A stretch of 64,000 bases of DNA, taken from Tetrahymena thermophila SB210. Its lineage: Eukaryota > Ciliophora > Oligohymenophorea > Hymenostomatida > Tetrahymenidae. The notes under the pieces were generated by a model, which was not told where the DNA came from, did no database searches, and worked only from the letters and a program-made list of their open reading frames with translations. Numbering within the stretch: the stretch's first letter is position 1; each line of letters opens with the position of its first letter. Below, one piece after another: positions 35,856 through 49,074 of the stretch. Location: assembly GCF_000189635.1 (NCBI RefSeq), contig NW_002476351.1:1-64000 (forward strand), given 5' to 3'. The position numbers were made by a program, and so were the translations under genes.

Positions 35856-38800
35856 TATGCTATTTTCTCAAATAATATTTTATTTCATATTAACTTATGT
35901 TTATTAATTGTAATTTATTTACATTAAATTTTAAACACTAAATTTAATTTCTTTAAAAATATTCCTTTGAAAACCAAATACTTTTAGAAATTTGAGGCAA
36001 AATTTAACTAATACCTACAGACAGTTTTTTAGTGTATATATAAAAAAGTAATAGCTCAAATTAAAGATATTTGTAAAATATAGAAAATAATTCATAATTA
36101 GCTTAAAAAAAAAACATTAAAGTGATTAATTTAAGCTTTATTATTCTCTATGAGATATTATAAATCTAATAAAAAATATGAAAATGATAATTTAAGATTT
36201 ATTTATCTCTATACACCACTAAATTTTTTAAATCGTTTGATTGTGTTTAAATATTTGTTTTTAATTTTAGTTTTTTCCTTTAATCAAATTCAGTATATTG
36301 ATTGGTTATAATCTCTATCAGTTAATAGAAAAAATGGAATTCTCTTTCATTTTTATATTTTGTATATAAAATATATTATATTTATATCAATTATAATTAA
36401 AATATTATTTAAATTTTTCCAAATTTTGTTACTTATTTATTTTTAAATTATAGAAAGTATATTTTTTTTTTTACTAAAATGACACTAAAATATAGAGCAG
36501 ATCGATTGTTCTATATTTGGTGTTAAAAAAGACAATTTTTAATACTTTATGTTTGAAAAGCAAAATCAAACCAATACCAAAAAATACAAATATTTCATTG
36601 ATTAAAGTGCTTTTAGTCTATCATTAAAGGTATTTTTCTAAATAATTATACGAGAAAAAAAAGTTATGGATATAAATTGTACAAATAACTATTCAATCAA
36701 TAAGTCATGATAAACATAAAATTAAATTAATGATGTACTATCAAATAAAACTCGCAAATAGTGATGCTTCTTGAATTAAGTTAGTAATCTACCCAATGAA
36801 TTTTCATTATTTTTGTTTTTTTAAATGATGAAGATCAAAAAATATCCTCTAACTCGGATTAATAATGAATGAATGATATTAAATTTGGTTACAAATAAGC
36901 AGAAATAATATGAATTGATAAGCTAAAATTTGTAAATATTAAATATCTAATATTAATATTAATAATTAATTTATAAATTAGTGCAGTGATATTTGATAGT
37001 AAAAAAATCTACTCTTAAAAAAGTAGAAAAAATTTCATTAATTATTTGCAAAGAAGGGCAATTTCACTCATCAAAATCTATTTTTTTGATAAAATTTAAT
37101 AATCTATTTCAACTAACGAATTTAAATTTCAAAATGTTACTCTTAGTTAATACATTTATAGAATTTAATTACTTTTGGTTTAAAACTTAACATAAAGGGA
37201 TGCATATATTATTAAAACTCTTTGTTTAGTTATAATATTTTTGTTATCACTAGATTTAATTGTATGGTATCTTTTTTATTATTTGAAAAAATTAACTTTA
37301 CCTAATTTAAAAATTGCGCTGCATATAGAATTAGCTATTTTTATTGTAAAAGTTAGCCATGAATGCTTGAAAGAGCTTAACTTTTTTATTTTGATTTATT
37401 AGAATTAGGCCATTAATTATTTAATTTTTAGAATTTATCATTTTTGCTAAACATCAAAACTATTATTTTTACTTGAATTAGAAAATACAGAGTTCCCAAA
37501 AACATAAATTTTTGGAGTAAAGCTATTCAAGTAAATTAGTTCTATAAAGGAATTAAGCACAATCAATTATTTATTGAAAATTTGTTTACAGTTTTTGTTT
37601 CTCATAAAAAACCTTTATAAGATAGGTAAAATCTAATACATAAAATCATAATTATCACTTTAAGGTTTAATTATTTATTTACTATATGAAAATAAATGAA
37701 TTTACATCTAAAAAATATTTATGTAAGAAGAAGCCTCAATAAAAACCATTACTCGAATAATAGTTACATAAAACTTTTAAATAGTTTTTACTTCATCTTT
37801 AAGTATAAATTTATCTTATGTTAATTTTTTAGATGATTCCTATTTGACTTATATCAGCATATGAAATGATTGTTTTATCCATAAACATGAATACAAAGTT
37901 AAACTATTTGCTAGATAGATATCTGTAAACGAGATTAGCCTAAATTGGGTTAGAACGATTTTCAATTTTGAAAAAATTAATAACTTATTTATAATATCAA
38001 TTAAAAGTAGTCTAACTGTGTATATTTCCGCCACCCACCATCTCTTGTAAACAAAGTACAAATATTGACTTTATTTACATATTATTTTTGAGATTTAATT
38101 AAAGATCAAATACTTTATTAACTGAAATCCACCAATTTACTTTGATCATGTGGTATTTAGGAAACTGATATTAGAAAGGAAAAAATAATTAATTTGGCAT
38201 TTTTCAAAATTGATTTATTATAATCAAAATTATTCATAATCCCAGTTTATGTTTACATTTGTAAATTCTTATTGATTTATTAGCTATTTTTTAAGATTAT
38301 GTACATTATTTAATTATTTTGTCTTAATAAGCTAATTCATTTTTTTTATTCCAATTTAAAATAATGCAGAAGTTGAGGGGTAAGATTTTAAATGTTTCAT
38401 AGAAAAAATATTATATTTTTACTACAGTTAGTAATAAAATGTTTTATCGTAATATGATTCCTTCGATAGATCTGTATTAAATACATCATATTATGGCATA
38501 ATAAAAAAAATAAAATCAATTTTGTTTATTGTAAGGAGAGCTTGCTTTGATAAGATAGTCTATATAGATTTATAAAAGATATATTTTAAATTATAAAATT
38601 TGAATACATTTTTTTAAATAAAGTCTATTTGCTATACTAAAAATATTCAGTGCTGATCAATAAATATAGAAAAATAAACATTAAAATAGTTTTTTTAATA
38701 CACTTGTATATGTTTTATTGATAAAATGAGAAAAGTAAAAATAAAAAATGGATATTATAAGTACAAACTTGCTTTATATTTAATTTTGCTCAATTTACAG

Positions 38801-39608
38801 TTAAAATTATTCAATAAAATAAAGTAGAGAAGTTCTTTTTTTCGTAAAAAGTCAATTACACTTAATTTAAGGGGGAAAATTGTTTAAATATTTGAGAAGA
38901 TAAATTTATATTAGGTCTAAAAATTAAATGTTAATTCCATATATTTTAATTTATCCTTTTTAATACCAAAATTTATTTATTTATTCCCCTTCATTTATAC
39001 TTGATTGAATCTTAATTAATTCTTTAAATAATAGAAAATTATTTTAAAAAAAACATCTAAAAAATATAAAAAAATAAAATTTCAATAAATAGAATTCATT
39101 TTTTTAGTTGCTCCAATTTAAATTATAAGTATAATAAGGGAGATATCAAAGTTTACAAAACAAAATAAATTATCTTCTAAATTTAAATTAAAAATTAATT
39201 GATTGGATTTCTGTGGGTGTTTTTTGATTAAAAATTGATACTTTATTAGAACATTTTTTATGCGATATCTTTCTATTTCATTATATCAAAAATAGCTTTT
39301 CTTCTGATAAATTACTAATCTGTAATCGAAAAAAGAATTTTAATCTATTTTCTCTAAACAAATTTTATTCCATAAAATTTTATAGAATGTATCTGTATTT
39401 ATTAAATTTGAATGTGAAATCATTTATATTAAAATCAAAAATAAAATGAATCATTATCTGCAAACAAACATATTCAACACATAAGATTACATTAATTAAG
39501 ATTTTTATATATTTTTGTTTAATAATTTATTTTATATTAGCTTGTTTGTTTGTTTTTTAGTGTTTTTGGTTTGTATTTCAATCTTAAGTTTAAATTTTAT
39601 TGCCATTT
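35856..39608. other. 3.7-kb gene-poor AT-rich region
   Basis: No gene with protein-like composition can be traced. Short open stretches at 36993-37190 (+) and 37849-38061 (-) look like chance. The only structured element is the hairpin at 36481-36524. Confidence 0.45.
36481..36524. other. Hairpin 3, with G-U pairs
   Basis: GACACTAAAATATAGAGCA pairs with TGTTCTATATTTGGTGTT across a GATCGAT loop. As plus-strand RNA it forms an 18-bp stem with one bulged A and three G-U pairs and no true mismatch. Wobble pairs that keep a stem intact point to an RNA rather than a DNA palindrome. No gene is adjacent. Confidence 0.6.
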
Positions 39609-41099
39609 TCAGAATGATCCTAATTTAGGTACATAGTCGCAAGTATCCATATGACTAAGATCATCTTTTTTCATAGCATGATAGTTTCCATTGGCAATAA
39701 AATTTTAAATGATTGTTCCATAAAGAACCCACAATTCTTAGAAGTATTCATCGAACTCAATTCCTTTCAAATCCTTGTGCAATTTTCTAACATAGATATC
39801 ATGGTCTTTTATAAAGCTGGGGAATTTAGCAATAGCGAGATATCCTCTTTTGCCGCCGAATTATTCAAGCTCTTATTCAAATTCCTTCATCATTTCTTCT
39901 TTTGAGGGAAGCTAGAATTTGCCAAAGACATATTGAGCAGCGTAAAATGCTTGTCTTTCGTGGTGAGATTAACTAACTCCTACCAAGCAGCCAGGGAAGA
40001 TTAAATGAGGTTCATTAATTGAAATTAGCTTATTATAGAGAGGACCAAAGGAACGAGATTTTTCATAGTACTCAATGAAGTTATCTAGGTGGTTGTATCT
40101 ATCTAAGTATGGGAAGAAATATAAATATCCAGTAGCGAGAAGAATGACGTCGACATTTTCAATAATTCTACCACTCTTTAACTCTAGAGAATTAGCAGAT
40201 TTAATGCAATTATATTCATCTTATACGAATTCTATTTAGCCTTTTTGAATGACTTCTTAAAGAGAAACAGCATTCTTTAGGTAATCCAAATTCTTTTTAC
40301 CAAGGACTGTTATCTTTGTTGGACGATTTCTTACTTCAAAGAGGAAGATTGAAAAGATATCTTATGCTGATATCATTGAACCTACTAAAACTATATTTTT
40401 ATTAGCGAATTTATCTTCATCTTTAGGACGGTAATGATGAGTGTGGACTATTTCTCCTTAGAAAGCTTCTTAGTTAGGAATCTTTTAAATGTTGGGCTTT
40501 GAGAAATGGCCTGAACAAGCATAAATGAAATCTGCCTGGAAGTATCTGGTTTCTTATTCAAAATCATGATAGGAAACTACTTAAACTAAAAATTTCTTTG
40601 TTGGCTTGAATGGGATTTTTGCTAAATCTTCTTCAGTCATATTTGCAACAAGTCTAACAACATTTACATAAGTATTGAAGGATGTATAATTTCTTACATT
40701 ATATTTTTCTGCAAAGCTAGAGATATATTCCAAGTTTTCTTCTGCAGTCATGTACTCTTTGAATTCCTTTGGGCAGGGATGACCTTTGTACAAAGCTAAC
40801 ATCTTAGGATTATTTAAATCTAAGTTTTCATATAGAGAGCTCTAAACAACGCCATGATCGCGAATGAATGCATTTTTAGAGTAATCGATGGTAGGGTCGA
40901 GAGAGTCATACTTGTCCATGTACCACATACCTCCAAGTTTATCTTTGGCTTCAAAGCAAATTACATTAATTGAGCTATCCTCAGTCAAATACCTCACGGA
41001 CAAAATACCTAAAGGGCCACCTCCTATAACTATAACACTCTTTTGGTCATAATTGTTACTGTATTTGTTCTCTAGTTCTTAGTTGTAATGTGTTGACAT
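39609..41099 (-). CDS. Flavin-containing monooxygenase, divergent member (FMO-1)
   Basis: FMOs use FAD and NADPH to oxygenate soft nucleophiles (N, S). This intronless gene codes 496 residues. The FAD-binding motif is VIVIGGGPLGILS (about 22-34). The family signature FQGEIVHTHHYR is present, as is the C-terminal ATGY motif (LLATGYLYFFPYL). The NADPH-binding loop reads IVLVGSMISAQD, where the usual G-x-G-x-S becomes G-S-M-I-S, so cofactor use may be altered. It is clearly more diverged from the other three FMOs here than they are from each other, for example DHGVVQSSLYENLDLNN against SYGVLQSSLYEDLQ. It is divergent from FMO-2 across 563 bp. The start is the Met before the FAD motif. Confidence 0.9.
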
Positions 41100-41662
41100 T
41101 TTATTTATTTACTTACTTTAAGTCTGATTTAGATGCTAATTAAAATATATATTTGAATTCTATTTTTTACAAGTTATTCGATAGTTTGTTTTTAAGCGGA
41201 ATCCCGTCCTTTAGCCGTGATATGCTGACAAAGCAAAATTAGAGTTATAACTAATTTTACCTATCTAATTTCTCAATCTTTCATAATAGGTGTTTCGCTT
41301 CAGGGGTAGGATAAAATTTTTAAATTGGGTGTAATTTGTAGAAATGTTTTGAAGTTTTTAATTATTTGATTTCCAAAGCTAATTAGGTTACACCGATATG
41401 GAAAAGTTAACTCTGAATTTAATTTAGAACCTTTTAGCTATTTCTATTTACAAAATCATCAATTTTTTTAATTTAATTGACTTAATCTTTTATTAAGTGT
41501 AAAAGAAAATTTGATTTCTATCCAATTAATTACATCACTCTCATTATGGATAAGTAATGTCCGTATTTATAAGGTGCAGCCAAATAAATGCTATAATGAA
41601 TATTTAATTTAAAAATACAACAACTTAAAAGTAGATTTGAAACTAAATTATAGATAAAATAA
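41100..41662. promoter_or_regulatory. Bidirectional promoter between FMO-1 and FMO-2
   Basis: This spacer separates two divergent FMO starts. It contains a patch unusually rich in G/C for this DNA at 41198-41222 (AGCGGAATCCCGTCCTTTAG) and another at about 41301-41312 (CTTCAGGGGTAG). There is also an inverted pair GGGTGTAA (41328) and TTACACC (41390). These are candidates for regulatory sites; no factor can be named. Confidence 0.4.
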
Positions 41663-43168
41663 ATGAATCCCATATAAGACAGTGAGATAAACTACGCAAA
41701 AAACTATGCTAAGTTCGACAATAGTGTTTTGATAATAGGAGCTGGCCCTTGCGGAATATTAAGCACAAGATATGTCTCTGAAAAGAACAATGTACTTTGT
41801 GTGGATGGAAAAAGTGATTTAGGAGGTTTATGGAAATTTGAAGAAGTCAATGAATACAACCATCCAAGTCTCTAAAGCGACGCTTATTACAACTCTTATG
41901 GCGTCTTGCAAAGCTCACTCTACGAAGACCTTTAATGCAATGACTGTAAGTCTATGATGTGCTATAAGGGACTTGCTCCAAAAAGAGAAAATGACGAATA
42001 TATGTTTAGTGAACAATTTTACGACTATCTTTTACAGTATTCAAAAAAATATAATCTCTCAAAATACATGGCTTTTAACACTTTCGTCCAATCAGTGCGC
42101 TTATCTAAAAATGTTACTTAGGAGGAAAAACAAGAACTCGGATTTGATTTAAATAAGCGTTTCTTAATTTAACTTGTAGATTCAAACGACTACAATTAAA
42201 ATAGCAGATTTGTATAAGCAGATTAGGTAATTGTATGCACAGGCCACTACTCTGTTCCAAATTACCCAAATATAGAAAATCAAAGTACTTTTAGCGGTGA
42301 TTTGATTCACATGCATTACTTCCGTAAGAATAAAATAGCTTAATACGCTAATCACCATTTAGTAATATATGGAGCTGGTCTTTCTGCATAAGACATAGTT
42401 TTGATCCTCTTGAAGAGACAAAGAGACCTCAAACCTTCTAAGATTACAGTTATTGGCTAGAAGAATTTGATTGAAGCTCAATCTAAATCTGACTGCTATT
42501 TAGAAGAAATGACAACTGGTAGACTAGTTTACAAGAGCGGGAACATTACGAAATTTAATTCACCTAATTCTATACTTTTGGACAATGGAGAAATCATTGA
42601 AAATGTAGACAATGTGTTATATGCAACTGGATATCAATACTCTTATCCATTCCTTGAGAAAAACTCCCATATAGACAATATAATCGAATTCTATAATGAA
42701 AGAAAGAATTCCTTTGGACCTCTATATAGAAGAATGTTTGCAGTCAGAGAGCCTAACCTTATATTTTTAGGAACTGTTTAAACAGTTTTCTAACTATAAA
42801 GTTGCCTTGAGAGATAAGCTATTGTTGCTTCAAGATATATTGACTAAAAAGTAGAACTCCCAAATTAATAAGAAATGGAAAAGTCCTTTTAAGAAGACTT
42901 CGATGAAGCCTGTAAAATACATCCCGATGGCAGATACTATTTGAAAGCTTTTATAACTGAATCTGGCTTTAACGATTTCAAGTACACATAATAACTCTTA
43001 TAATTGGCATAAATTCCTCTTGACTAAGGATTCGAAAAAATTTATAAAGAAGTCATATACCCCTTATACTTGAAATTATTTATAAACGGAAATTATCCTA
43101 GATTAAAAACACTAAATTTTGAAAATATTATTGACCCTGATTATGCCCCTGAAGAAAACTAGTTTTGA
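41663..43168 (+). CDS. Flavin-containing monooxygenase (FMO-2)
   Basis: Intronless, 501 residues, with all main FMO motifs: FAD loop VLIIGAGPCGILS (about 23-35), GGLWKFE, the signature FSGDLIHMHYFR, the NADPH loop LVIYGAGLSAQD, and ATGYQYSYPFL. The region FYNERKNSFGPLYRRMFAV is nearly unchanged in FMO-3 and FMO-4. No C-terminal hydrophobic anchor is seen, unlike mammalian microsomal FMOs, so it is probably soluble; it ends PDYAPEENQF. Substrate unknown. The first Met at 41663 is used; the frame is closed by TGA 43166. Confidence 0.92.
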
Positions 43169-45540
43169 ATTTTACATACTAATTATATTCCATAAATAAA
43201 TAAATAAATAAATAAATAAAAACGAATCTATTAAAATTTTTTAAACAAAAAACTTTAATAATTAACTAATAAATTAATTTATTGTCAGAAATGTTTGTTC
43301 TATATTAAATAAATAAATAAATATCCTTTTAATTTCAATAATTAACCACCCAATTTTACTAACTCAAAAGTGATTTAGAAAATATTTAATCAAAAAAATA
43401 TTTAAATTGATATTTTTTCTCAAATATTCAACACCACCTCAAATTCATTGAATAAATATTTAATCAAAAAATTTAGTATTTAAAAATTTACATTCTTTAT
43501 TTAGTACTTAAATTAATGATCAAAAGCTAATAAAAGTGAGTAAGGGCTCATAATAGCCAAACAAGTCATTTAATTAATGAAAAATGAAAGATATAAATTT
43601 ATTATTTTGATAACAAAATAGTAATCAATTCATTAAAATATGTAAAAATTTTGGTTTTGTATCTGTATTAATAATTCTAATTAAATCAAAAATTTTTGAT
43701 TTGAATATATTTTATGAAGCGAAATTTCTAATTTACAAACAGGTCATTCTGAATCCTCAATACTAAAATCTATAAAAGTTTTCATAAAAATTATTGGACT
43801 AAAAATATTTTAGATATTTGATTTTTTGGCTCAAAATGTTGCTATTAATTAACAGAAATAATTTATCTTTCCTGCCATTATAATTCCTTATTTATTTCTT
43901 TTTTGATTTTAAATCTGATTACTTTTATTAAGACATTATTTTGCTCTATCAAATATTTGCTTTCATTATAATATATATAATCATGTAATTTCTTAATTTG
44001 AATGCTAATCAATAAAAATTAAAACTTAAAATTAATGAAGCTGCTTTTAATTTTTTTTAAATAGAGATTTTTTTTGTTTAAAAATGTTTATCATTAATTT
44101 TCAACCGAAACAAAGAATAACTTTGGCGATGAAACTACATTTTCATTATGCATATTTGCCTAAATGATAAAAACTTTTTTTTACTTTTTCTTGCGTTGGT
44201 TATAAATAAAAATCTTTTATATAATTTGATCAAATTTTGCATAATAGATACATTTTTTAGGAATTAAAATTTTGATTTTCTGAGAGATTTTATTTATTCA
44301 AATAAATAAGTTGTGCGAAATCAAATTAAATTAGTAATGATCAAAAAATATCTTATTAGTCTAAAATTAACAAAATTATTTATTAAATTAGTTTCTTATT
44401 TTAGTCTTTTTGTATCTTAAATAAATTAAATTTTATTATAGTTTAAAGACTTAAAAGTTTAATATTATGATTTTCGTTTTATTTAATGTTTAGAAATTTA
44501 ATGATGTAAGTATTTTTAAACATTTAATAATGCTTCAATAGTTCTAGCTAAAGCAAAACTCATATAAAAAAATTAAATATATCCTTAAGCTCAGAAAAAG
44601 ATAAAAAGATGTAAGCAAAAAATCTTTATATCTTAATTAATTATTAAAATTTAATAATTTCTATGATAGCAAATGTTAAATCTTATAAATTGTAGCATAT
44701 TTTAATTTTAAAATTTTTGACACATATTTTTAAAAATATACCTTTGTAACTTTTCTGTTTTACATTTCACATATGATTTATCAATTTAAAGCATTCCATA
44801 ACAAAGGTTAATCAATTTCGTTTTTAGCCATAAAAAAAAATCAAATAAATTATATTCAATTCAAAATAAGTGGGTTATAAGTAATTAAAAGTAAATACTT
44901 CAATAAATAAATTTGTAAATATTATAAAAATTAATGTCTAAAAGGAAATAAATTGAGTATTAACTGTAAATGAAATTTCTATTTGCATTAATAATTTATT
45001 TTCTAATCTGTGAAAATATTTTTTGGTATTATTAGAACATTTATTAACTTATTATACTAATCGTTTAATTTACAAAAATATATTAATTATCAAATGAGTG
45101 GATCAAATATGAGATTACATATACTATTAATAAAATCGTTTGTGCTTTCACTTAATATTCTTTTTTAAAGCATACGATATTTTCTTTCTTCTACATTTAC
45201 TAGTAGGGTTTAGTTAATTAAGTTTGACTTTAAAAAAATTGGAATATAAGATATGATGCGTGTTTAATTAAAAAATTTAATAAAAAAATTTCGTAGGTTC
45301 AAGACTTAATTTTCTTTAATTATTCTGTAAAAGAAATTGTTACATTTTGTATTTCTTTGATAATGTTATTAGGACAATTACTCTATGGAAAAATTTTAGA
45401 ATTATTTGATTAATCAAGAAGCTAATTTGATTTCCCTGATTAACTTCTAATTTACTTGAAAAAAAATAATTATCATGTTCTTTAGATAAAAGTTAAAGTA
45501 AATCCAATTAATAATTAAATTAAAGTAGAACATTATATCA
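43169..45540. other. AT-rich spacer between FMO-2 and FMO-3
   Basis: Contains an AAATAAAT microsatellite at about 43195-43220 and otherwise plain AT-rich DNA. No gene is visible over 2.4 kb. Confidence 0.5.
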
Positions 45541-47052
45541 ATGAGTTAACATACTTTATAGACTAGTGAATTTAAATATGTTAATAATTATAATCTCTAC
45601 AAAAACAGCGTTTTGATTATTGGGGCTGGTCCTTGTGGAATTCTTAGTACTAAATACATTTCTCAAAATAACAATGTCCTTTGTGTAGATGGGAAGAATG
45701 ATATTGGAGGTCTTTGGAAATTTGAAGAGATTAATGAAAATAATCATCCTAATCTTTAAGCTGATGCATTTTATAACTCTTATGGAGTCTTACAGAGCTC
45801 TCTCTATGAAGATTTACAATCTAATGATTGTAAGTCTATGATGTGTTTTAAAGGACTTCCTCCTAATAGAGAATATCTAGAATTTATGTATAGCGATCAA
45901 TTCTATAGCTACCTTTAGTAATACTCTTAAAAATTTAATCTCAAAAATTACATGACTTTCAATACATTTGTATAGTCTGTGCGCTTATCAAAGAACTTAA
46001 CTTAAGAGGAAAAATCATAATTAAGCTTTAATTTGACAAAACGTTTTTTAATAAAACTCGTAGATTCTGCAGACTACAATTCTAATATAAGGTTTGTTTA
46101 AGCTGATTAAGTTATTGTCTGCAACGGCCATTACTCAGTTCCTAACTACCCAAATATTGAAAATTAGTAGATTTTTAATGGAGATTTAATTCACATGCAT
46201 TATTTCCGAAAGAGTAAAGTAGAGAAATATGCAAACCGTCATCTAGTTATTTATGGAGCTGGTCCTTCTTCATTAGATGTAGTTCTGATTCTCTTGAAAA
46301 GATAAGCTCAATTTAAACCATCAAGAATTACTGTTATAGGATAAAAAAATCAAATTCAGGCTTAATAAAAATCATCTTGCTATACCGAAGAAATGTAAAC
46401 CTAAAGATTAGTTTACAAAACTGGTTTCATTTAAAAATTCAATTCACCTAGCTCAATCTTGCTAGATAGTGGTGAAATTATTGAAAATGTTGATAATATT
46501 TTATATGCAACAGGTTATCAATATTCTTTTCCTTTCCTTGAATGCAACTCACAAATAGACAATATTATTGAATTTTATAATGAAAGAAAGAATTCTTTTG
46601 GACCTCTTTACAAAAGAATGTTTGCTGTAAGAGAACCTAACCTAATATTTATAGGTTGTGTTTCAACTGTATTCTAATTATAGAGCTGTCTGGAAAGACA
46701 AGCAATTGTCGCACAAAGATATATCGATAATCATATATAGCTCCCAAGCTTTGAATAAATGGAGGAATCTTTTAAGTCTGATTATGAGGAAGCATGTAAA
46801 GCCTCTCATGATGGAAAAACTTATTTAAAAACTACAACTGAAGAGAACGGGCTCACAGATTTCAAGTATACAAAACAACTTTAGTAGTTAGCATAGATCC
46901 CTCTTGATGAAGATTTTGAGAAAATATATAAGGAAATCGTCTATCCCACATATATATAATTATTATCTAACGGAAATTATCCAAAAGTAAAAGACCTTAA
47001 CTTTGAATAACTTATTGGACCTGATTATTCACCTGAAGAAGGAAAATTTTGA
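45541..47052 (+). CDS. Flavin-containing monooxygenase (FMO-3)
   Basis: Intronless, 503 residues, closest to FMO-2 in sequence and orientation. Motifs: FAD loop VLIIGAGPCGILS, signature FNGDLIHMHYFR, NADPH loop LVIYGAGPSSLD, and ATGYQYSFPFL. The C-terminal third follows FMO-2 closely (LQSCLERQAIVAQRYID, DFEKIYKEIVYPTY). The NADPH loop has GPSS in place of GLSA. It is probably soluble and ends PDYSPEEGKF. It looks like a product of direct duplication with FMO-2 about 2.4 kb upstream. Substrate unknown. Confidence 0.92.
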
Positions 47053-49074
47053 ATAAATTTAATTTAATTAAATAAAATATAATATAAACTATTCTTCTTT
47101 AATGCCATCATAAAAAAACAAAAATAATTTTTTTTGCTTTTTTAATTTTTTTAAATCTTTCAATATTAATATTTTTTTTAAAATTGGAGGTTATAATAGA
47201 GGATCCAAAATTTATAATAATTTTAGTACTATATAAATCAATATTTAAATTAAATAATAAGTTTTTATTTATTATTGTAAAAATTTTCTAGATTATAATA
47301 TATTATCTTATGAATATATAACTAAATTTATCTCCTTTTTTTCTTTTAAATACTCATAGCATATTATATGAGCTGTTATTTTGTAATATTCAGTATATTT
47401 TCTTTTCAAATTATTATATAAACTGATTGATATCTTAAAAATTGCTAATTTGTATTAAATTTGTATATTATACTATAAAAAAAAAAATATTACAAAATCA
47501 CACTTAACTTTAAAAATAATAAATTACATTTGTATTTATAATATTAGATAATTAATAAAATATCAAATTATACTCTCAAAATATCTAATAAACTTAGTTC
47601 GGATTTAATTTATCTTAATTGTAAGTTTATAATTTTTGAATATAGTTTTTTGCAAAATGAAGTTTGTTTACTAGTTTTTAATTTATAAATTTTAAAAAGG
47701 TAATTTGAAAATATGGCAGTATTTTTTGTGATTATAAATTTAAAAATTAACTAATTAATTAATTAATTAATTAAATAAATTAGATATAGTCTTAATTTTA
47801 GGTTAATAATTTACTTTTATGCTAGTTAGCATTTGTGAGAAAATTAAATGAAGCTAGCTCTATCTTATTTTAAAAATCTTAAGATGAATTTTACAAAAAC
47901 AAAATAATTTGAATTTTAAAAATATTTATTTATGATTTCAACAAAATTATGTAAATATAAGTTGAATTTATTTCTTAATATTAATAGTTATTTCAATTTA
48001 AAAATATATATTCTTATTTTTCTACAAATCGTATATCTATAAAGAATTATTTTAAAAATATAATTAAAATATAAAATAAATGCATCTTATTTAATTAATG
48101 ATCTAAATATAAATATTTTTTAATTATTTAAAAAAATATATGGCTATTTTAATTTGAAATGCAAAATATAAAATATAATTTAAAATTAAAAGTTTATTGT
48201 AAATTAATTAAATTTATTTAAAATATATTTTTATAAATATTTTTCTAAGTAAATTCATTTCTAAAAAAATTATTTTCTTGGGTGTTAATATGTTCGGGTG
48301 TTAATTAATGAGGATTGATAGTAATTAATAGTTGATCTTAAATTTAAAAATATTAATCTAGAATAAAACTAAAAAATAAATAAATTAATAAAATAGAGAT
48401 AATTTTTTATAGAAGTAATTCTTTATTTTAGCTTTTGATATCTGTAAGTAATAATAGTTTTAAGTCATTAAGAAGTATTAGTTTCTAATATTTATTAATT
48501 GCTCAAATTATTTTCTATTTAAATTTATGAATAAGATTTATTCTTTTTTAAATTAAAAATATAGACAGGTTGGTTTGCTATTTCTTTATTAATTTAGGGA
48601 ATCTTTATATTTAATTTTTAAGCTATTTAGTTGAAATCATATTCAAATTAGTTTAATTTTTTTTAAATTAAACCTTTGCTTAAAAATATTTTTGTAAGTA
48701 TATAAATTAGATATTTTTAAATTTTAGCATTACAATTATCAAATTCTTTTTGTAAATTAATTTAAACAGTAATTTCAATATATTAAATTTAATTTATAAT
48801 AACCTTATAATCAATCTATTAATAAAAAATATGATACTAATACATCATACAAATATAAAATATGACTCTTTCTATTTTTAAAAAGTGAAAATGGATTTTA
48901 TTTTAAAATTTAATAAAATAAATATAAATTAATTGCTTGTTTTTAATTATTTTATAATTTTAAATGAATTTACTAAAAAATAGATTTTTATAAAATATTC
49001 TGCTTTTAATATATTCTTTCAAATATATATAGGTAATATTATATATAAGTTTTATTATATTATTATCCTTTAGT
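47053..49074. other. Gene-free AT-rich region with part of a dispersed repeat
   Basis: No gene. The part at about 47700-47900 recurs at 51640-51790 (GTGATTATAAATT, a TTAA run, then ATGCTAGTTAGCATTTGTGA-like). Confidence 0.5.

Noticed and set aside
36993-37190. 65-codon open frame on the plus strand
   Set aside because: Composition is not convincing, no Gln TAA/TAG codons extend it into a gene, no partner exon is seen, and it lies in plain AT-rich DNA.
37849-38061. 70-codon open frame on the minus strand
   Set aside because: Hydrophobic and isolated, with no recognisable motif and no plausible extension; chance or an unrecognisable relic.
41198-41320. Possible tRNA in the G/C-rich part of the FMO promoter
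   Set aside because: No T-loop consensus or cloverleaf pairing could be found.
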